Assembly: GCF_000014745.1 (NCBI RefSeq) | Contig: NC_008347.1 | Span: 930,001-994,000 of the forward strand | DNA length: 64,000 nucleotides | Origin: Maricaulis maris MCS10 | Lineage (GTDB): Bacteria; Pseudomonadota; Alphaproteobacteria; Caulobacterales; Maricaulaceae | Direction of reading: 5' to 3' | In this document: positions 25,561-35,226 of the stretch, in pieces | How the letters are laid out: every line of letters begins with the position of its first letter | Numbering within the stretch: position 1 is the stretch's first letter | Notes under the pieces: generated by a model | Databases searched by the model: none | Seen by the model: the letters and a program-made list of their open reading frames with translations, nothing else | What the model was told of the DNA's origin: nothing | Program-made: the position numbers and the translations under genes

Positions 25561-26325
25561 TCAGCGTTGGCGCTCGACCCGGATGGCGCGGCCCTGGCCA
25601 TTGATGCGCAACAGGTAGCTGGTCATCGCGCCGCGGCGGATTTCGGCGGTGAGATTGTCGCCGCGCGGCACGCGGACGCGGCCGCTGTCGGTCTGGCGCC
25701 AGACCTGGCCATTGGTCATGTAGAAGACCGTGGTGTTGTAGCCGACCGTGCGGGTGCGCTCGATCTGCATCTCGACCCGGAAGACGTCGCCGTCCTCTGT
25801 CCGCTCGACGATGGCGACCGAACTCTCGGTGGCTGCGGCGGCCGGAGCGGCGGGAGCGGCGGGGGCCGGAGCCGGTGTCGGAGCAGCAGCAGAATCAGAC
25901 GCAGAAGCGGAGGCGGGCGCCTGGGCGGTTGCCGGCGGCGTCGCATCGGCCACAGCAGCAGGCGCGTCGTCCGTCCGGTCGACCATGTCAGCGCCGGCCA
26001 GGGCGTCGTGCTGGCGGTCGGCGGCGGCAATTGTCAGGCGCGGCAGGCGCAGGCGGGGCAGGGACGGCATGGAGAAGCCGAAGCTGTCACCCTCGACGGC
26101 GGCAATATCGCTGCGCGTCACCATCATCAGCTCGCCGCTGTCGCGGTCGCTGGCCAGGCGTTCGGCGGCGCCGTCGAAACAGGCCAGCCGGGCTGCGGTC
26201 TCGGTGATGCCGCGGCAGGCGAGGATGCCATCCACCGCGTCATCGGCCTGCTGGCCGAGCGCGCTGGCGGGCAGCGCGGTGGAAAGAAGAAGCGCGGCGA
26301 TCACCGCGTGACGTGAGATTGTCAT
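25561..26325 (-). CDS. Exported protein, paralogue of the adjacent gene, Ala/Pro linker
   Basis: 254 residues. A signal peptide (to about ALGQ) is followed by a short Cys pair motif (LACRGITETAARLACFDGAA) often seen at the N-terminus of periplasmic alphaproteobacterial proteins. Then comes an Ala/Pro/Ser-rich linker (about 120-165) and a C-terminal domain with MTNGQVWRQTDSGRVRVPRG and a basic end. It is homologous to the gene at 26341-26943 over both ends. The function is unknown. Its 3' end and terminator are duplicated at 24617-24720. Confidence 0.72.
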   Translation of the reverse strand: MTISRHAVIAALLLSTALPASALGQQADDAVDGILACRGITETAARLACFDGAAERLASDRDSGELMMVTRSDIAAVEGDSFGFSMPSLPRLRLPRLTIAAADRQHDALAGADMVDRTDDAPAAVADATPPATAQAPASASASDSAAAPTPAPAPAAPAAPAAAATESSVAIVERTEDGDVFRVEMQIERTRTVGYNTTVFYMTNGQVWRQTDSGRVRVPRGDNLTAEIRRGAMTSYLLRINGQGRAIRVERQR

Positions 26326-26340
26326 GAGACCCTCGATTGG

Positions 26341-26943
26341 TTACTCGACACGTTCGGCCCGGAAACGGCGGCCGCCATTGTCCAGGCGCATGAAATGGGA
26401 GCCCAGGGCTCCGTTGGAGATGGTCGCTGTGTATTCGGTTACGCCGCGACGGCGCGACAGCTGGACATGGGTGTTGTCGGTCTGGCGCCAGACCTGGCCA
26501 TTGGCGAGGCGGACGATCAGGTCGCCGGAGCGGTTCTCGGAAATCTCGACCACGCGAAGACCTTCAATGCGCTCGATCTGGCCGTTGTCATCACGAATAA
26601 TTGTCCGGTCCGGCGAGGCGGTTTCGGCTTCCAGGGCTGCCAGCTCGACATCTTCGCCCCCGCCGGGCAGGGACAGGCCCGGCAGACGCAGCTGCGGAAT
26701 GCTCAGCCCGTAGGTCGCCTCCTCGGCGGCCTCGATCTGCTCGCGGTCGACCGCGACCACATCGCCGCGTTCGGTGTCGCCGCGCAGGGCGTCGACAGCC
26801 GCATCCAGACAGGCCAGGCGGGCGCTGTCATCGACAATGTCGCGGCAGGTGAACAACGGGTCCAGCGGTGAGCTGTCACCCTGACCAAGCGCCGGAGCGG
26901 ATATCAGGGCGGCGGGCAGAAGAATCAGTAATCGCGCGTTCAT
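26341..26943 (-). CDS. Exported protein, shorter paralogue
   Basis: About 200 residues from ATG 26943 (MNARLLILLPAALISAPALG is the signal peptide; an earlier frame start adds nothing likely). It shares with its neighbour the motif FTCRDIVDDSARLACLDAA and the C-terminal RLANGQVWRQTDNTHVQLSR, but lacks the Ala/Pro linker. It lies 15 bases upstream of the paralogue, probably in one transcript. Probably a periplasmic or outer-membrane-associated domain; no family name can be assigned. Confidence 0.72.
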   Translation of the reverse strand: MNARLLILLPAALISAPALGQGDSSPLDPLFTCRDIVDDSARLACLDAAVDALRGDTERGDVVAVDREQIEAAEEATYGLSIPQLRLPGLSLPGGGEDVELAALEAETASPDRTIIRDDNGQIERIEGLRVVEISENRSGDLIVRLANGQVWRQTDNTHVQLSRRRGVTEYTATISNGALGSHFMRLDNGGRRFRAERVE

Positions 26944-27074
26944 GGTCACTCGTGTAAATCTGATAACTTGATCGACTATGCGCGACCGGTCGGCCACTGT
27001 CGACCGGCCGATGATGTTCAGCTAGAACATCGGCCACTGACTCGTCGTGCTGCTTCGGAGGGGAGACCGAAACC

Positions 27075-28709
27075 GTGATCCGCACAAAGATTTTCAATAC
27101 CATCCTCATGTCAGCCTCGGCGCTGGCCCTGGCCAGTTGTGGCGCCAATGACGCCGCCGATTCCGATCGGGTTCTCCTGAACCGGGGCAATAATGCGGAG
27201 CCGCTGTCGCTGGATCCGCACAAGGCCTCCGGCACCTGGGAAAACAATATCATCGGCGACATGTTCCTCGGTCTGTTCACCGATGATCCGGATGGGGCAC
27301 CGATCCCCGGCATGGCAGAGAGCTGGGATGTCTCGGAGGACGGCCTGACCTGGACCTTCACCCTGCGTGAAGCGACCTGGTCTGACGGCGAGCCGGTCAA
27401 GGCGAGCGATTTCGTCTTCGCCTGGCAGCGCATCGCAACCCCGACCACCGGCGCGCAATACGTCTCCCTGCTTTATCCGATTGCCGGTATCGAAGAAGCC
27501 GCAACCGGAGCGGCCGATCCGTCGACTATCGGCGTCCGTGCCATTGATGACAGCACGCTGGAAATCCAGCTGGTCAATCCGGCGCCCTACCTGCCGGGCC
27601 TGTTGAGCCATTACACCACCTTCCCGCTGCCGCAGCATGTGGTTGAGGTCTATGGCGATGAATGGGTACGTCCGGGCAATATGGTCTCCAACGGCGCCTA
27701 CACGCTGGAAGACTGGCGGACGAACAACTACGTCCATCTGGTGCGCAATGAGCGCTTCTACGACAACGCCAATGTCTGCATTGACGATGTCTACTTCTTC
27801 CCGACCGTCGACAATTCGGCGGCCGGACGCCGGGTCCGCAATGGCGAACTCGACCTGAACATGGAATTCCCCGGCCAGCAGATGGAATTCCTGCGCCGCG
27901 AAATTCCCGATTATGTCCGCGTCCACCCTTTCATGGGCACGATCTATTTCTCGGTGAACACCACACTCGAACAGTTTGACGATGCCAATGTCCGCAATGC
28001 GCTGGGCATGGCAATCGACCGTGATTTCATCGCCAATGAGATCCTGCGCGCTGGTCAGCAGCCGGCCTATTCGATGATCCCGCCGGGCGTGGCCAATTAT
28101 CCGGGTGGTGTCGAGGCACAATGGGCGGACATTCCCGTCGAACAGCGTCGCGAAAATGCCCGCGCCCTGTTGGAGGCGGCTGGTTATGGCCCCGACAATC
28201 CGTTCGAGTTCGAATACACCTACCGCGCCACGGGTGATAATCCGCGGATCGCACCGGTGGTGCAAAATGACTGGTCGGCGATTGCCGAATGGGTCCAGCC
28301 GGAGCTGATCGTCAACGACACCCAGATCCATTACGACAATCTGCGCGCCTCGGACTTCCAGGTCGCCGATGGTGGCTGGATTGCCGACTATAATGACCCC
28401 TACAACTTCCTCTTCCTCGGCGAATACCGGTCGGTGCCGATGAATTATGCCCGCTACAACAATCCGGAATTCGACAGCCTGGTCACCGAGGCCAATGGCG
28501 AGCTGAACCAGGAATTGCGCGGGCAGATGCTGGCCGAGGCCGAGCAGATGCTGATCGACGACATGCCGATCATCCCGCTCGTCTTCTACGTCAACAAAAG
28601 CCTGGTGAACCCGCGCGTTACCGGCTGGGTAGACAATCTCACCAATATCCACCGCTCGCGCTATCTGTGCTTTGCGGATCTGGAAGAAACCGACGCCGCG
28701 GAACAGTAA
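27075..28709 (+). CDS. oppA: Oligopeptide ABC transporter substrate-binding lipoprotein
   Basis: 544 residues, family 5 extracellular solute-binding protein. A lipobox, LALASC, ends the signal peptide. Typical OppA marks are PLSLDPHKASGTWENNIIGD, LTWTFTLREATWSDGEPVKA and GGWIADYNDPYNFL near the C-terminus. The GTG start follows GGAGGGGAGACC. It is separated from oppBC by 2.6 kb of repeats and minus-strand genes, so it is probably transcribed from its own promoter (26944-27074). Confidence 0.92.
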   Translation: MIRTKIFNTILMSASALALASCGANDAADSDRVLLNRGNNAEPLSLDPHKASGTWENNIIGDMFLGLFTDDPDGAPIPGMAESWDVSEDGLTWTFTLREATWSDGEPVKASDFVFAWQRIATPTTGAQYVSLLYPIAGIEEAATGAADPSTIGVRAIDDSTLEIQLVNPAPYLPGLLSHYTTFPLPQHVVEVYGDEWVRPGNMVSNGAYTLEDWRTNNYVHLVRNERFYDNANVCIDDVYFFPTVDNSAAGRRVRNGELDLNMEFPGQQMEFLRREIPDYVRVHPFMGTIYFSVNTTLEQFDDANVRNALGMAIDRDFIANEILRAGQQPAYSMIPPGVANYPGGVEAQWADIPVEQRRENARALLEAAGYGPDNPFEFEYTYRATGDNPRIAPVVQNDWSAIAEWVQPELIVNDTQIHYDNLRASDFQVADGGWIADYNDPYNFLFLGEYRSVPMNYARYNNPEFDSLVTEANGELNQELRGQMLAEAEQMLIDDMPIIPLVFYVNKSLVNPRVTGWVDNLTNIHRSRYLCFADLEETDAAEQ

Positions 28710-28785
28710 ACACCCGCAACGCTTGTCAGATGAGGCCCCGCCGACCTAGCTTGTGTTCGCACAATGCCAGGGGCGGGGCTTTTTC

Positions 28786-30006
28786 ATGACCGGTAGTGAT
28801 CCCATCAGCGATGCCGTGATCGCCGACAGTGTCGGTGGCGAGCTGGGCGACTCGATCCAGGCATCCAAGCGCAAGAAGCGTGAGCGATTCACAGCCTTTG
28901 AGGCGCCGACACCGGCCGGTGTGTGTTCGAATTGTTCGACGCCCCTGTCCGGTCCGGTCTGCCATAGCTGCGGTCAGACCGCCGACACCTACCACCGTCC
29001 GATCTGGGATCTGCTGATGGACGTCCTCGACGGCCTGCTGGGCCTCGAGGGGCGTTTGTGGCGGACCATTCCGCCGCTGATGCTGCAGCCCGGCAAGATC
29101 ACGGCGGATTATCTCAGCGGCGTTCGCGCCCGCTATGTCATGCCCTTCCGGCTCTATCTGACCGCCAGTGTGCTGTTCTTCCTGCTGATCTTTGCGCTCG
29201 GCGGTTTTGGTGATGGCTCGGACCTGTCCGATCTGACCGATGAGCAGCGGGCCGCGGTGGAATCGGAACTGTCAACGCTCGACGAGGACCTCGCCGCGGA
29301 GGGCATGCCAGAGGTCGACCGCGAGCGCATCGCCGCAATTGCCGAATCCGGACTTGCCCAGGCAGAAGCCCTGGCAGACGCCAACCTGTCGCCAGAGGCT
29401 CGGGCCCAGCAACGCCAGGCGGGGCGCGAGGAGATGAAGCTGGAGTTTCGTCGCGCCTTGTTGCCGGAAATCTATGGCGATGCCGAGGAAGAGCCGGCCG
29501 AGGGGCCGATTGATGTGGCAGACGGGGTGATGGTGGACGCAGCCGGCATTAGCGATTTGCCGCTGGAAATCCGTCAGGCCCTGGTGGTCAGGGTTGATCG
29601 CATCATCGACAGCGATGGCGCCACGCTGGTGGCGTCGATGCAGCGCTGGGCACCGACGATGATGTTCTTCCTGCTGCCGATCTATGCGCTGATGCTGGCC
29701 TTCCTGCATTTCTACAAGCGCGGCTATTTCTTCTATGACCACCTCGTGGTGTCGCTGCACTTCCACGCCTTCATGCTGTTCCTGCTCAGCGGCCTGTCGC
29801 TGGCCGCCTATATCATTCCGGGTTGGATCGCGGTTTTCATCGGGCTGATCTGGTCGAACTGGTATCTCTACCGGCTTCACCGCACGGTCTATTCGCACGG
29901 CCGCTTCACCTCGATCCTGCGCGTGATGATGCTGGATATCGGCTATTTCTTCCTGCTGAGCTTCGCCCTGACCGGCCTGTTTGTGGTCGGCGTGATGACG
30001 TCGTGA
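28786..30006 (+). CDS. DUF3667 domain membrane protein with zinc ribbon
   Basis: About 406 residues. Four cysteines, VCSNC and VCHSCGQ (C47, C50, C59, C62), form a zinc ribbon and are followed by the DUF3667 segment LLGLEGRLWRTIPPLMLQPG, SGVRARYVMPFRLYL. Then come a membrane span, a long acidic Ala/Glu-rich cytoplasmic or periplasmic loop (about 150-270), and four C-terminal spans. The function is unknown. The start is ATG 28786 after GGGGCGGGG. Confidence 0.85.
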   Translation: MTGSDPISDAVIADSVGGELGDSIQASKRKKRERFTAFEAPTPAGVCSNCSTPLSGPVCHSCGQTADTYHRPIWDLLMDVLDGLLGLEGRLWRTIPPLMLQPGKITADYLSGVRARYVMPFRLYLTASVLFFLLIFALGGFGDGSDLSDLTDEQRAAVESELSTLDEDLAAEGMPEVDRERIAAIAESGLAQAEALADANLSPEARAQQRQAGREEMKLEFRRALLPEIYGDAEEEPAEGPIDVADGVMVDAAGISDLPLEIRQALVVRVDRIIDSDGATLVASMQRWAPTMMFFLLPIYALMLAFLHFYKRGYFFYDHLVVSLHFHAFMLFLLSGLSLAAYIIPGWIAVFIGLIWSNWYLYRLHRTVYSHGRFTSILRVMMLDIGYFFLLSFALTGLFVVGVMTS

Positions 30007-30036
30007 AGCGTGGCGACAAAGGTGACAGGCACAAAA

Positions 30037-30064
30037 AAAAGGGCCCGCCGGAGCGGGCCCTTTT
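30037..30064. terminator. Bidirectional terminator between DUF3667 and sppA
   Basis: AAAAGGGCCCGC, loop CGGA, GCGGGCCCTTTT, with A8 upstream and T4 downstream. It serves convergent genes on both strands. Confidence 0.92.
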
Positions 30065-30087
30065 GCTGTTTCGGTCAAAGCCGCGTG

Positions 30088-31875
30088 TCAGTTCGGTACG
30101 GCAGTGCTTGAGCGCATCTGCATGCCGGGCTGGTTCATCTCCTGACGAGCTTGCAGGGCGGCGCGCACTTCCGGCATGTCCATCAGTGCATTGAGCCGGG
30201 CCGCTGACTGGGCCGTTTCGGCGGAGACACCGAACAATTCCTGGAACGCTTCCATCGGCGAGCGCTGGGCCGGGTAGCGACGCAGGCGGATGCGTGCTTC
30301 GGCGTCGATGCCGGCGAACTGGCGGGCGGCGCCAATGGCGTCGCGCAGGCCACCAATCTCGTCGACCAGACCCAGATCCAGCGCCTGGGCCCCGGTCCAG
30401 ATACGGCCGCGGGCGATTTCCAGGACACGTTCCAGCGGCAGGTCCCGGCCATCGGCCACGCGCTGGGTGAAGTCGTCATAAATGTCCGACATCTGCGAGC
30501 GATAGGCCGCCCGTTGGCTGTCAGTCCATTCCTGCTGGGCCGAGAAGGCGGTGGCGTATTCGCCGCCGACAGCAATGGTCTCGGCGTTCAGGCCGACGAG
30601 ATCAAACGTGCCCTCGAGGACGATCTTGCCGCCGAGCACCCCGATCGAACCGGTCAGCGTGGTTTCGTGGGCCAGCACATAATCGGCCGGTGCAGCGATG
30701 TAATAGCCGCCCGACGCTGCCATCGAGGCCATTGAAACGATGACCGGCTTGCCGGCCTCGCGGGCCCGGGTGATGGCGTGCCAGACCTGGTCAGAGGCAA
30801 TGGCGGAGCCGCCGGGGGAATCGACCCGGATCACAATGGCCCGGACCGAATTGTCATCGGCTGCGGCCAGGATGGCCTCGGACATGAAGTCGCCGCCGAT
30901 CATTTCCTCACCGCCGAACGGGCTGCCCGTTGGCGTGCCGGTGACAATGGCGCCCTGGCCTTCGATCAGGGCGATGATCGGGCCATTGTTCCAGGTCGGT
31001 GCGGCCTGGGCGTGGTATTGGGCGATCTCGACAAAGCTGGCCTCGCCGTCGAGACGGGCGCGGACGGCTTCGCGGGCTTCGACGACCTGGCCGAGCTGGT
31101 CGATCAGACCCAGCGACTGGGCTTCCTCGGCCGTGTGCGGCGCCGATTCGAACATGGCACGCAGGGCGTCTGCCTGAAGGCCGCGATCTTCGGCGATACG
31201 CAGCACGGCGGTGTCGTAGATCGATCCCAGGAAGGATTCGGTCGCTTCGCGGTGCGCCTCGGTGAAGTCGCTTTGGGTGTAGGTGTTGGCGGCGCCCTTG
31301 TACTCGTGGAACTGCTCGAATTGCGGGACGGCATCGAAATGGGCGAACAGCCCGCCCAGGAACATGGTCTCGGAGGCGAGGCCGGCGGCGGTGAAACTGG
31401 TCGTGTCCTGAAGCCAGATCTGGTCAGACCCGGAGACGGCGAAATAGCCGGTCACGCTGGTGCCTTCAAACCCCTGGGCATGGGTGACGACGAATTTGCC
31501 CGCGGCACGGAAATCCTCGATGGCACCGCGCAATTCTTCCGCCGCGCCCGGCGACATGCCGAACTCGTTGGCGCGGATGAACAGGCCGGCGACCCGGTCG
31601 TCGCTCTCAGCCCGCTCGAGTGTGCGGACGAGTTCGACCGTGGACAGCGGATCGGAAAAGCCAAAGGGCGATCGCGACGGGCTGTCCAGGCGACCATCAC
31701 GCAGGTCCAGTTCCAGCACCATGGCGGTCTGGGGCAGGGCGGTCTCGGTCTGCGCGCCCTCGACCAGGGCTCCGATCATCGCAAAAATGAGGAAGACACC
31801 GAGTACCAGGGTCAACAGGGATCCAACGACCACGCCGACTATGGACCCGAAGAATGTAATCCAGAACTGTTTCAT
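30088..31875 (-). CDS. sppA: Signal peptide peptidase SppA, 67-kDa type
   Basis: About 595 residues, the long tandem-domain form. An N-terminal membrane anchor (about 10-35) is followed by a first S49 domain with the catalytic lysine in HEYKGAANTYTQ, then a second with the nucleophile serine in SMASMAASGGYYIAAPADYV and the preceding IRVDSPGGSAIASDQVW. It degrades cleaved signal peptides in the membrane. The frame extends 16 codons upstream, but ATG 31875 opens the anchor and is preferred. Confidence 0.93.
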   Translation of the reverse strand: MKQFWITFFGSIVGVVVGSLLTLVLGVFLIFAMIGALVEGAQTETALPQTAMVLELDLRDGRLDSPSRSPFGFSDPLSTVELVRTLERAESDDRVAGLFIRANEFGMSPGAAEELRGAIEDFRAAGKFVVTHAQGFEGTSVTGYFAVSGSDQIWLQDTTSFTAAGLASETMFLGGLFAHFDAVPQFEQFHEYKGAANTYTQSDFTEAHREATESFLGSIYDTAVLRIAEDRGLQADALRAMFESAPHTAEEAQSLGLIDQLGQVVEAREAVRARLDGEASFVEIAQYHAQAAPTWNNGPIIALIEGQGAIVTGTPTGSPFGGEEMIGGDFMSEAILAAADDNSVRAIVIRVDSPGGSAIASDQVWHAITRAREAGKPVIVSMASMAASGGYYIAAPADYVLAHETTLTGSIGVLGGKIVLEGTFDLVGLNAETIAVGGEYATAFSAQQEWTDSQRAAYRSQMSDIYDDFTQRVADGRDLPLERVLEIARGRIWTGAQALDLGLVDEIGGLRDAIGAARQFAGIDAEARIRLRRYPAQRSPMEAFQELFGVSAETAQSAARLNALMDMPEVRAALQARQEMNQPGMQMRSSTAVPN

Positions 31876-32061
31876 AAGAGCCCTTTCGCCCCGCGCTTTC
31901 ATGACATGTGGCAGGCCCTGCAAGTTGCGGTCCTGTTCGGGTCATTATGTAGGGCGTAATCGCAAAAGGGGCGAGGGATATGCAGTCGCTCGGTCCCGCC
32001 GCGCGCGATATATGGCGACGTGGACGTCTTCAATGACGGGAATCATGAGGCGGGAAAAGAT

Positions 32062-32138
32062 TGGTCGGAGTAGCAAGATTCGAACTTGCGACCCCCGCCT
32101 CCCGAAGACGGTGCTCTACCAGGCTGAGCTATACTCCG
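32062..32138 (-). tRNA. tRNA-Pro (CGG anticodon)
   Basis: 77 bases with CCA encoded. Acceptor CGGAGTA/TACTCCG, D-stem GCTC/GAGC, anticodon loop TTCGGGA (CGG), and T-arm GCAAG TTCGAAT CTTGC. All stems pair, with one T-G in the anticodon stem. Confidence 0.96.
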
Positions 32139-32375
32139 AACCGAGGCGCGGCTTATAGCCAACTCTTCTGTCCCGTGCAACGCGCCAAAGACAGGTGTCC
32201 ACAGTGGGCCGCATGAGGGCTGCATCTACAGCCTGTCCGGGCAGGCGGGGGCGGCCCGGACAGCGACCGGCAACTGCAAAATCTGCGGGTTGAACTGAGA
32301 TGAACCGCACAGGGCCGTTGCATCCCTCTCAGGGGTTATGTATTTACGCCGCTCGCCGTCTTAGACGGCTCCGGT

Positions 32376-32450
32376 TGGGGCGTCGCCAAGTGGTAAGGCA
32401 CCGGTTTTTGGTATCGGCATTCCCAGGTTCGAATCCTGGCGCCCCAGCCA
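32376..32450 (+). tRNA. tRNA-Gln (TTG anticodon)
   Basis: 75 bases with CCA encoded. Acceptor TGGGGCG/CGCCCCA, anticodon loop with TTG within GGTTTTTGGTATC, and T-arm CCAGG TTCGAAT CCTGG. Confidence 0.96.
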
Positions 32451-33018
32451 TCTTTTCCAGGAATATGCGTCGGGCATGACCCGGCCGCGGCCCAGGGCGC
32501 GCATTGATTCGCCCGGTTATGGCGGCTTGTGGCCAGCGCGCTGACACCGTGATCACCCGATTGTGAGCGGATGGCGATGACGCGTGAGCACGGGCTTCCC
32601 GCCGGTATTCAGACGCAACTTTACGGAGCCGGCATTACCATCCTTGCGCGAACTGTGCGGCGAGGATGATCCTGAGAGGCGAATCCCGCCTTATTGTTCG
32701 CAGTTCCAGCCGCATTCCGGACACAAAGATGTATTGATCGTAGTATAACGCTGGTGTTAGCGTTCAACGGATTTTCAAGCGGCACACCTGTGCCGACGAG
32801 ATGGCGGGAAAAACCGTCGCGGATAGGGTGGTCTGCAGTTGCGGTAACCACTCGTGCAGACTTGGGACGCTAAGTCGCTGTCATTGGCGGCTTGGCTCGG
32901 CCGCTTGAACCAAGGGTAGGGGGCCAGGCCAGCAGGTTTTTGCTGGCTCAGCATCGAAGTTTTTTTGGGGCGGGGAGTCTTTCGGGACAAACCCGCATAG
33001 ACCATTGTGAGGCGAGAA
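32451..33018. other. Long non-coding leader upstream of the TonB operon
   Basis: About 570 bases without a supported gene. It is less GC-rich near 32690-32760 (GATGTATTGATCGTAGTATAACG), likely the promoter and regulatory region of the DUF3450-ExbB-TonB operon. No tRNA, riboswitch or repeat family was recognised. Confidence 0.55.
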
Positions 33019-33801
33019 ATGGTGAACTTGAAGAATTTGGTTCGCGCGTCGCTTATGGCGACTGTGGCGGCGGGCGCCTTTGGGGGGGCCGCCGTTGCGC
33101 AGCTGAACCAAACGCTCGAAGTCGCGCGTGGTGATACGGCGAACGGGGCTCAGACCCAGTCGCGCATCGAACAGCTGGACGACCAGCGCACGGACATCGA
33201 ACTGGAATATCGCGCATTGCTCGAGCAGATCGAGTCGCAGCGCCTGTTCGTCGAGCAGCAGCAGGTTTTCCTCCGCTCGCAGGAAAACGAGATCGCATCG
33301 CTCGAGCAGCAGATCGGTCGCGTTGACAATATCGAGCGTGATCTCGCTCCGATGATGCGCGAAATGGTCGTGCTTCTCGAAGAGTTCGTGACGCTTGACC
33401 TGCCGTTCCGCCTCGAAGGCGAAGCCGGCCGTCTGGCCCGCATCGAACGTCTCTACGAGCTGATCGACAATCCGAACATCTCCCCGGCTGAGCGCTACCG
33501 CGTCATCCTCAACGCCTATGACATCGAAGCCTCCTACGGCCGCGGTGTGAACGCGTATGACGAGGAAGTGCTGGAAGACGGCATTCCGGTTCAGGTGAAA
33601 GTCCTGCAGATCGGTCGTGTCGCGATGATCCGCCGCTACCCGGACAACTCCATGACGATCCTGCACAACGGTTCGTCGGACTGGGAAGCACTCCCGAGCA
33701 GCTATCTTGCCAATGTGACGCGTGCCATCCGCATCGCCGACGAAGTGACGACGCCGTCGATCTTCCTCGTGCCGCTGCCTGGCCCGCAGGTCGCCCAGTA
33801 A
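33019..33801 (+). CDS. DUF3450 periplasmic coiled-coil protein of the TonB system
   Basis: 260 residues. A signal peptide (to about AVAQ) is followed by a long coiled coil (about 45-110, rich in Glu/Gln/Arg heptads such as IEQLDDQRTDIELEYRALLE) and the DUF3450 body (MMREMVVLLEEFVTLDLPF, ERYRVILNAYDIEASYGRG). DUF3450 proteins are regularly encoded first in operons with long ExbB proteins and probably contact them in the periplasm. The ATG at 33019 is preceded by GAGGCGAG. First gene of the operon to 38886. Confidence 0.85.
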   Translation: MVNLKNLVRASLMATVAAGAFGGAAVAQLNQTLEVARGDTANGAQTQSRIEQLDDQRTDIELEYRALLEQIESQRLFVEQQQVFLRSQENEIASLEQQIGRVDNIERDLAPMMREMVVLLEEFVTLDLPFRLEGEAGRLARIERLYELIDNPNISPAERYRVILNAYDIEASYGRGVNAYDEEVLEDGIPVQVKVLQIGRVAMIRRYPDNSMTILHNGSSDWEALPSSYLANVTRAIRIADEVTTPSIFLVPLPGPQVAQ

Positions 33802-33823
33802 CGGCTTGGAACGGAGAGTTAAG

Positions 33824-35212
33824 ATGAAAACCACAATGAAGATGCTCGCCGCTGCCGTTTCTCTTGGCGTGGCTCTTTCCGCCGGTGCTGTGGCCCAGAC
33901 CCAGCCCGCCGGATCCCTCAACGAACTCCTCAATCGCGTGCGTTCCGACGCCCGTGAAGCGAGCGCCGACAATGCGGCCCGCCTGCGTGAGTTCCAGTCC
34001 TCCACCAACACCCAGCAGGCCCAGCTGAACAGCGCACGCGGTACTCTGGCCTCGCTCGAGCGTCAGGCGACCCAGCTGTCGGCTGATTTCGAGAACAACC
34101 AGGTCCGTATCGACGAGCTCGATGCCGAGCTTCGCCAGCGCCAGGGTGCGTTCGGTGAGCTGTTCGGTGCCGCGCGTCAGTCGGCCGGCGAATTCGCCGC
34201 CATGATCGATCAGTCGTTGATTTCGGGTCAGTTCCCGGGGCGTGCCGATGCACTGGAAACCCTGTCCAACTCTCGGACCCTGCCGACCCGTGCGGAACTC
34301 GACTTCATTCCGCGCCGTGTCATCGAAGAGATGATCCAGCAGCAACAGGTCGTGACCTATAACGGACGTGTCACCGGTCTGGGCGATGGCGCAGCTGTGC
34401 CGATCACCCGTGTCGGTGCGTTTGTTGCTTTCACCAACTACAACAACAACCAGCGTTTCGCGCTCTGGAGCCAGAGTGAGAACACCGGTGCCTACTCGCT
34501 GACCGACATGGCGGCCCAACCGCCGGCCAACTTTGTCAGCGCGGCCTCGGCCCTGTTCAATGCGGACACGGGTGAGATCGTCGAAGGTGTTGTTGATCCG
34601 TCGCGTGGCGCCCTGCTGAACATCTACAAGGACGTTCCGGACCTCAATGAGCGTATCGAGCAGTCGGGCAATGTCGGTAAGGTCATCATCGGCCTGCTCG
34701 TCATCTCCGCCCTGTTCGGTATCTTCCGCATGATCTCGCTGCTGATGACCCAGGCTGCCGTCGGCGGTCAGAAGCGCAAGTCTTCCGGTTCCAAGGGCAA
34801 CCCGCTGGGCCGCGTCATGCTGGCCTATGAAGGTGCCAAGGACAAAGACGTCGAGACCATGGAACTCAAGCTCGACGAAGCCATCCTGCAGGAAACGCCG
34901 AAGCTCGAATTCGGTCTCAACTTCCTCAAGCTGGCTGCCGGTATCGCACCGCTGCTGGGTCTTCTGGGTACCGTTACCGGTATGATCAAGACCTTCACCC
35001 AGATCACCCTGTTCGGTACGGGTGATCCGCGCATCATGGCCGGTGGTATCTCCGAAGCCCTGATGACCACGGTTCTGGGTCTCATCGCGGCGATCCCGCT
35101 TCTGTTCATCCACAGCTTCGCGCAAAGCTTCGCGCGCGGCGTTCAGCAGGTGCTCGAAGAGCAGGCGGCAGGCATGATCGCCCGTCACGCTGAAGAACGC
35201 GCACAAGGCTAA
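33824..35212 (+). CDS. Long MotA/TolQ/ExbB-family proton channel with periplasmic coiled coil
   Basis: 462 residues. A signal peptide and a roughly 230-residue periplasmic region with coiled coil (RLREFQSSTNTQQAQLNSAR) precede a TolQ/ExbB channel domain: first span VGKVIIGLLVISALFGIFRM, then the conserved LKLAAGIAPLLGLLGTVTGM and the last span GGISEALMTTVLGLIAAIPL. This matches the TtpC-type extended ExbB of marine bacteria, which couples proton flow to TonB. The start at 33824 follows GGAGAG. Next in line is the short ExbB. Confidence 0.9.
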   Translation: MKTTMKMLAAAVSLGVALSAGAVAQTQPAGSLNELLNRVRSDAREASADNAARLREFQSSTNTQQAQLNSARGTLASLERQATQLSADFENNQVRIDELDAELRQRQGAFGELFGAARQSAGEFAAMIDQSLISGQFPGRADALETLSNSRTLPTRAELDFIPRRVIEEMIQQQQVVTYNGRVTGLGDGAAVPITRVGAFVAFTNYNNNQRFALWSQSENTGAYSLTDMAAQPPANFVSAASALFNADTGEIVEGVVDPSRGALLNIYKDVPDLNERIEQSGNVGKVIIGLLVISALFGIFRMISLLMTQAAVGGQKRKSSGSKGNPLGRVMLAYEGAKDKDVETMELKLDEAILQETPKLEFGLNFLKLAAGIAPLLGLLGTVTGMIKTFTQITLFGTGDPRIMAGGISEALMTTVLGLIAAIPLLFIHSFAQSFARGVQQVLEEQAAGMIARHAEERAQG

Positions 35213-35226
35213 TCGGAGGAAGCGTT

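Noticed and set aside
32451-33018. Possible riboswitch in the long leader before the TonB operon
   Set aside because: No cobalamin, TPP or other known riboswitch core could be recognised by eye.
33509-35206. 565-codon minus-strand frame under the DUF3450 and long ExbB genes
   Set aside because: Shadow of the plus-strand operon; no protein-like hydrophobic pattern.
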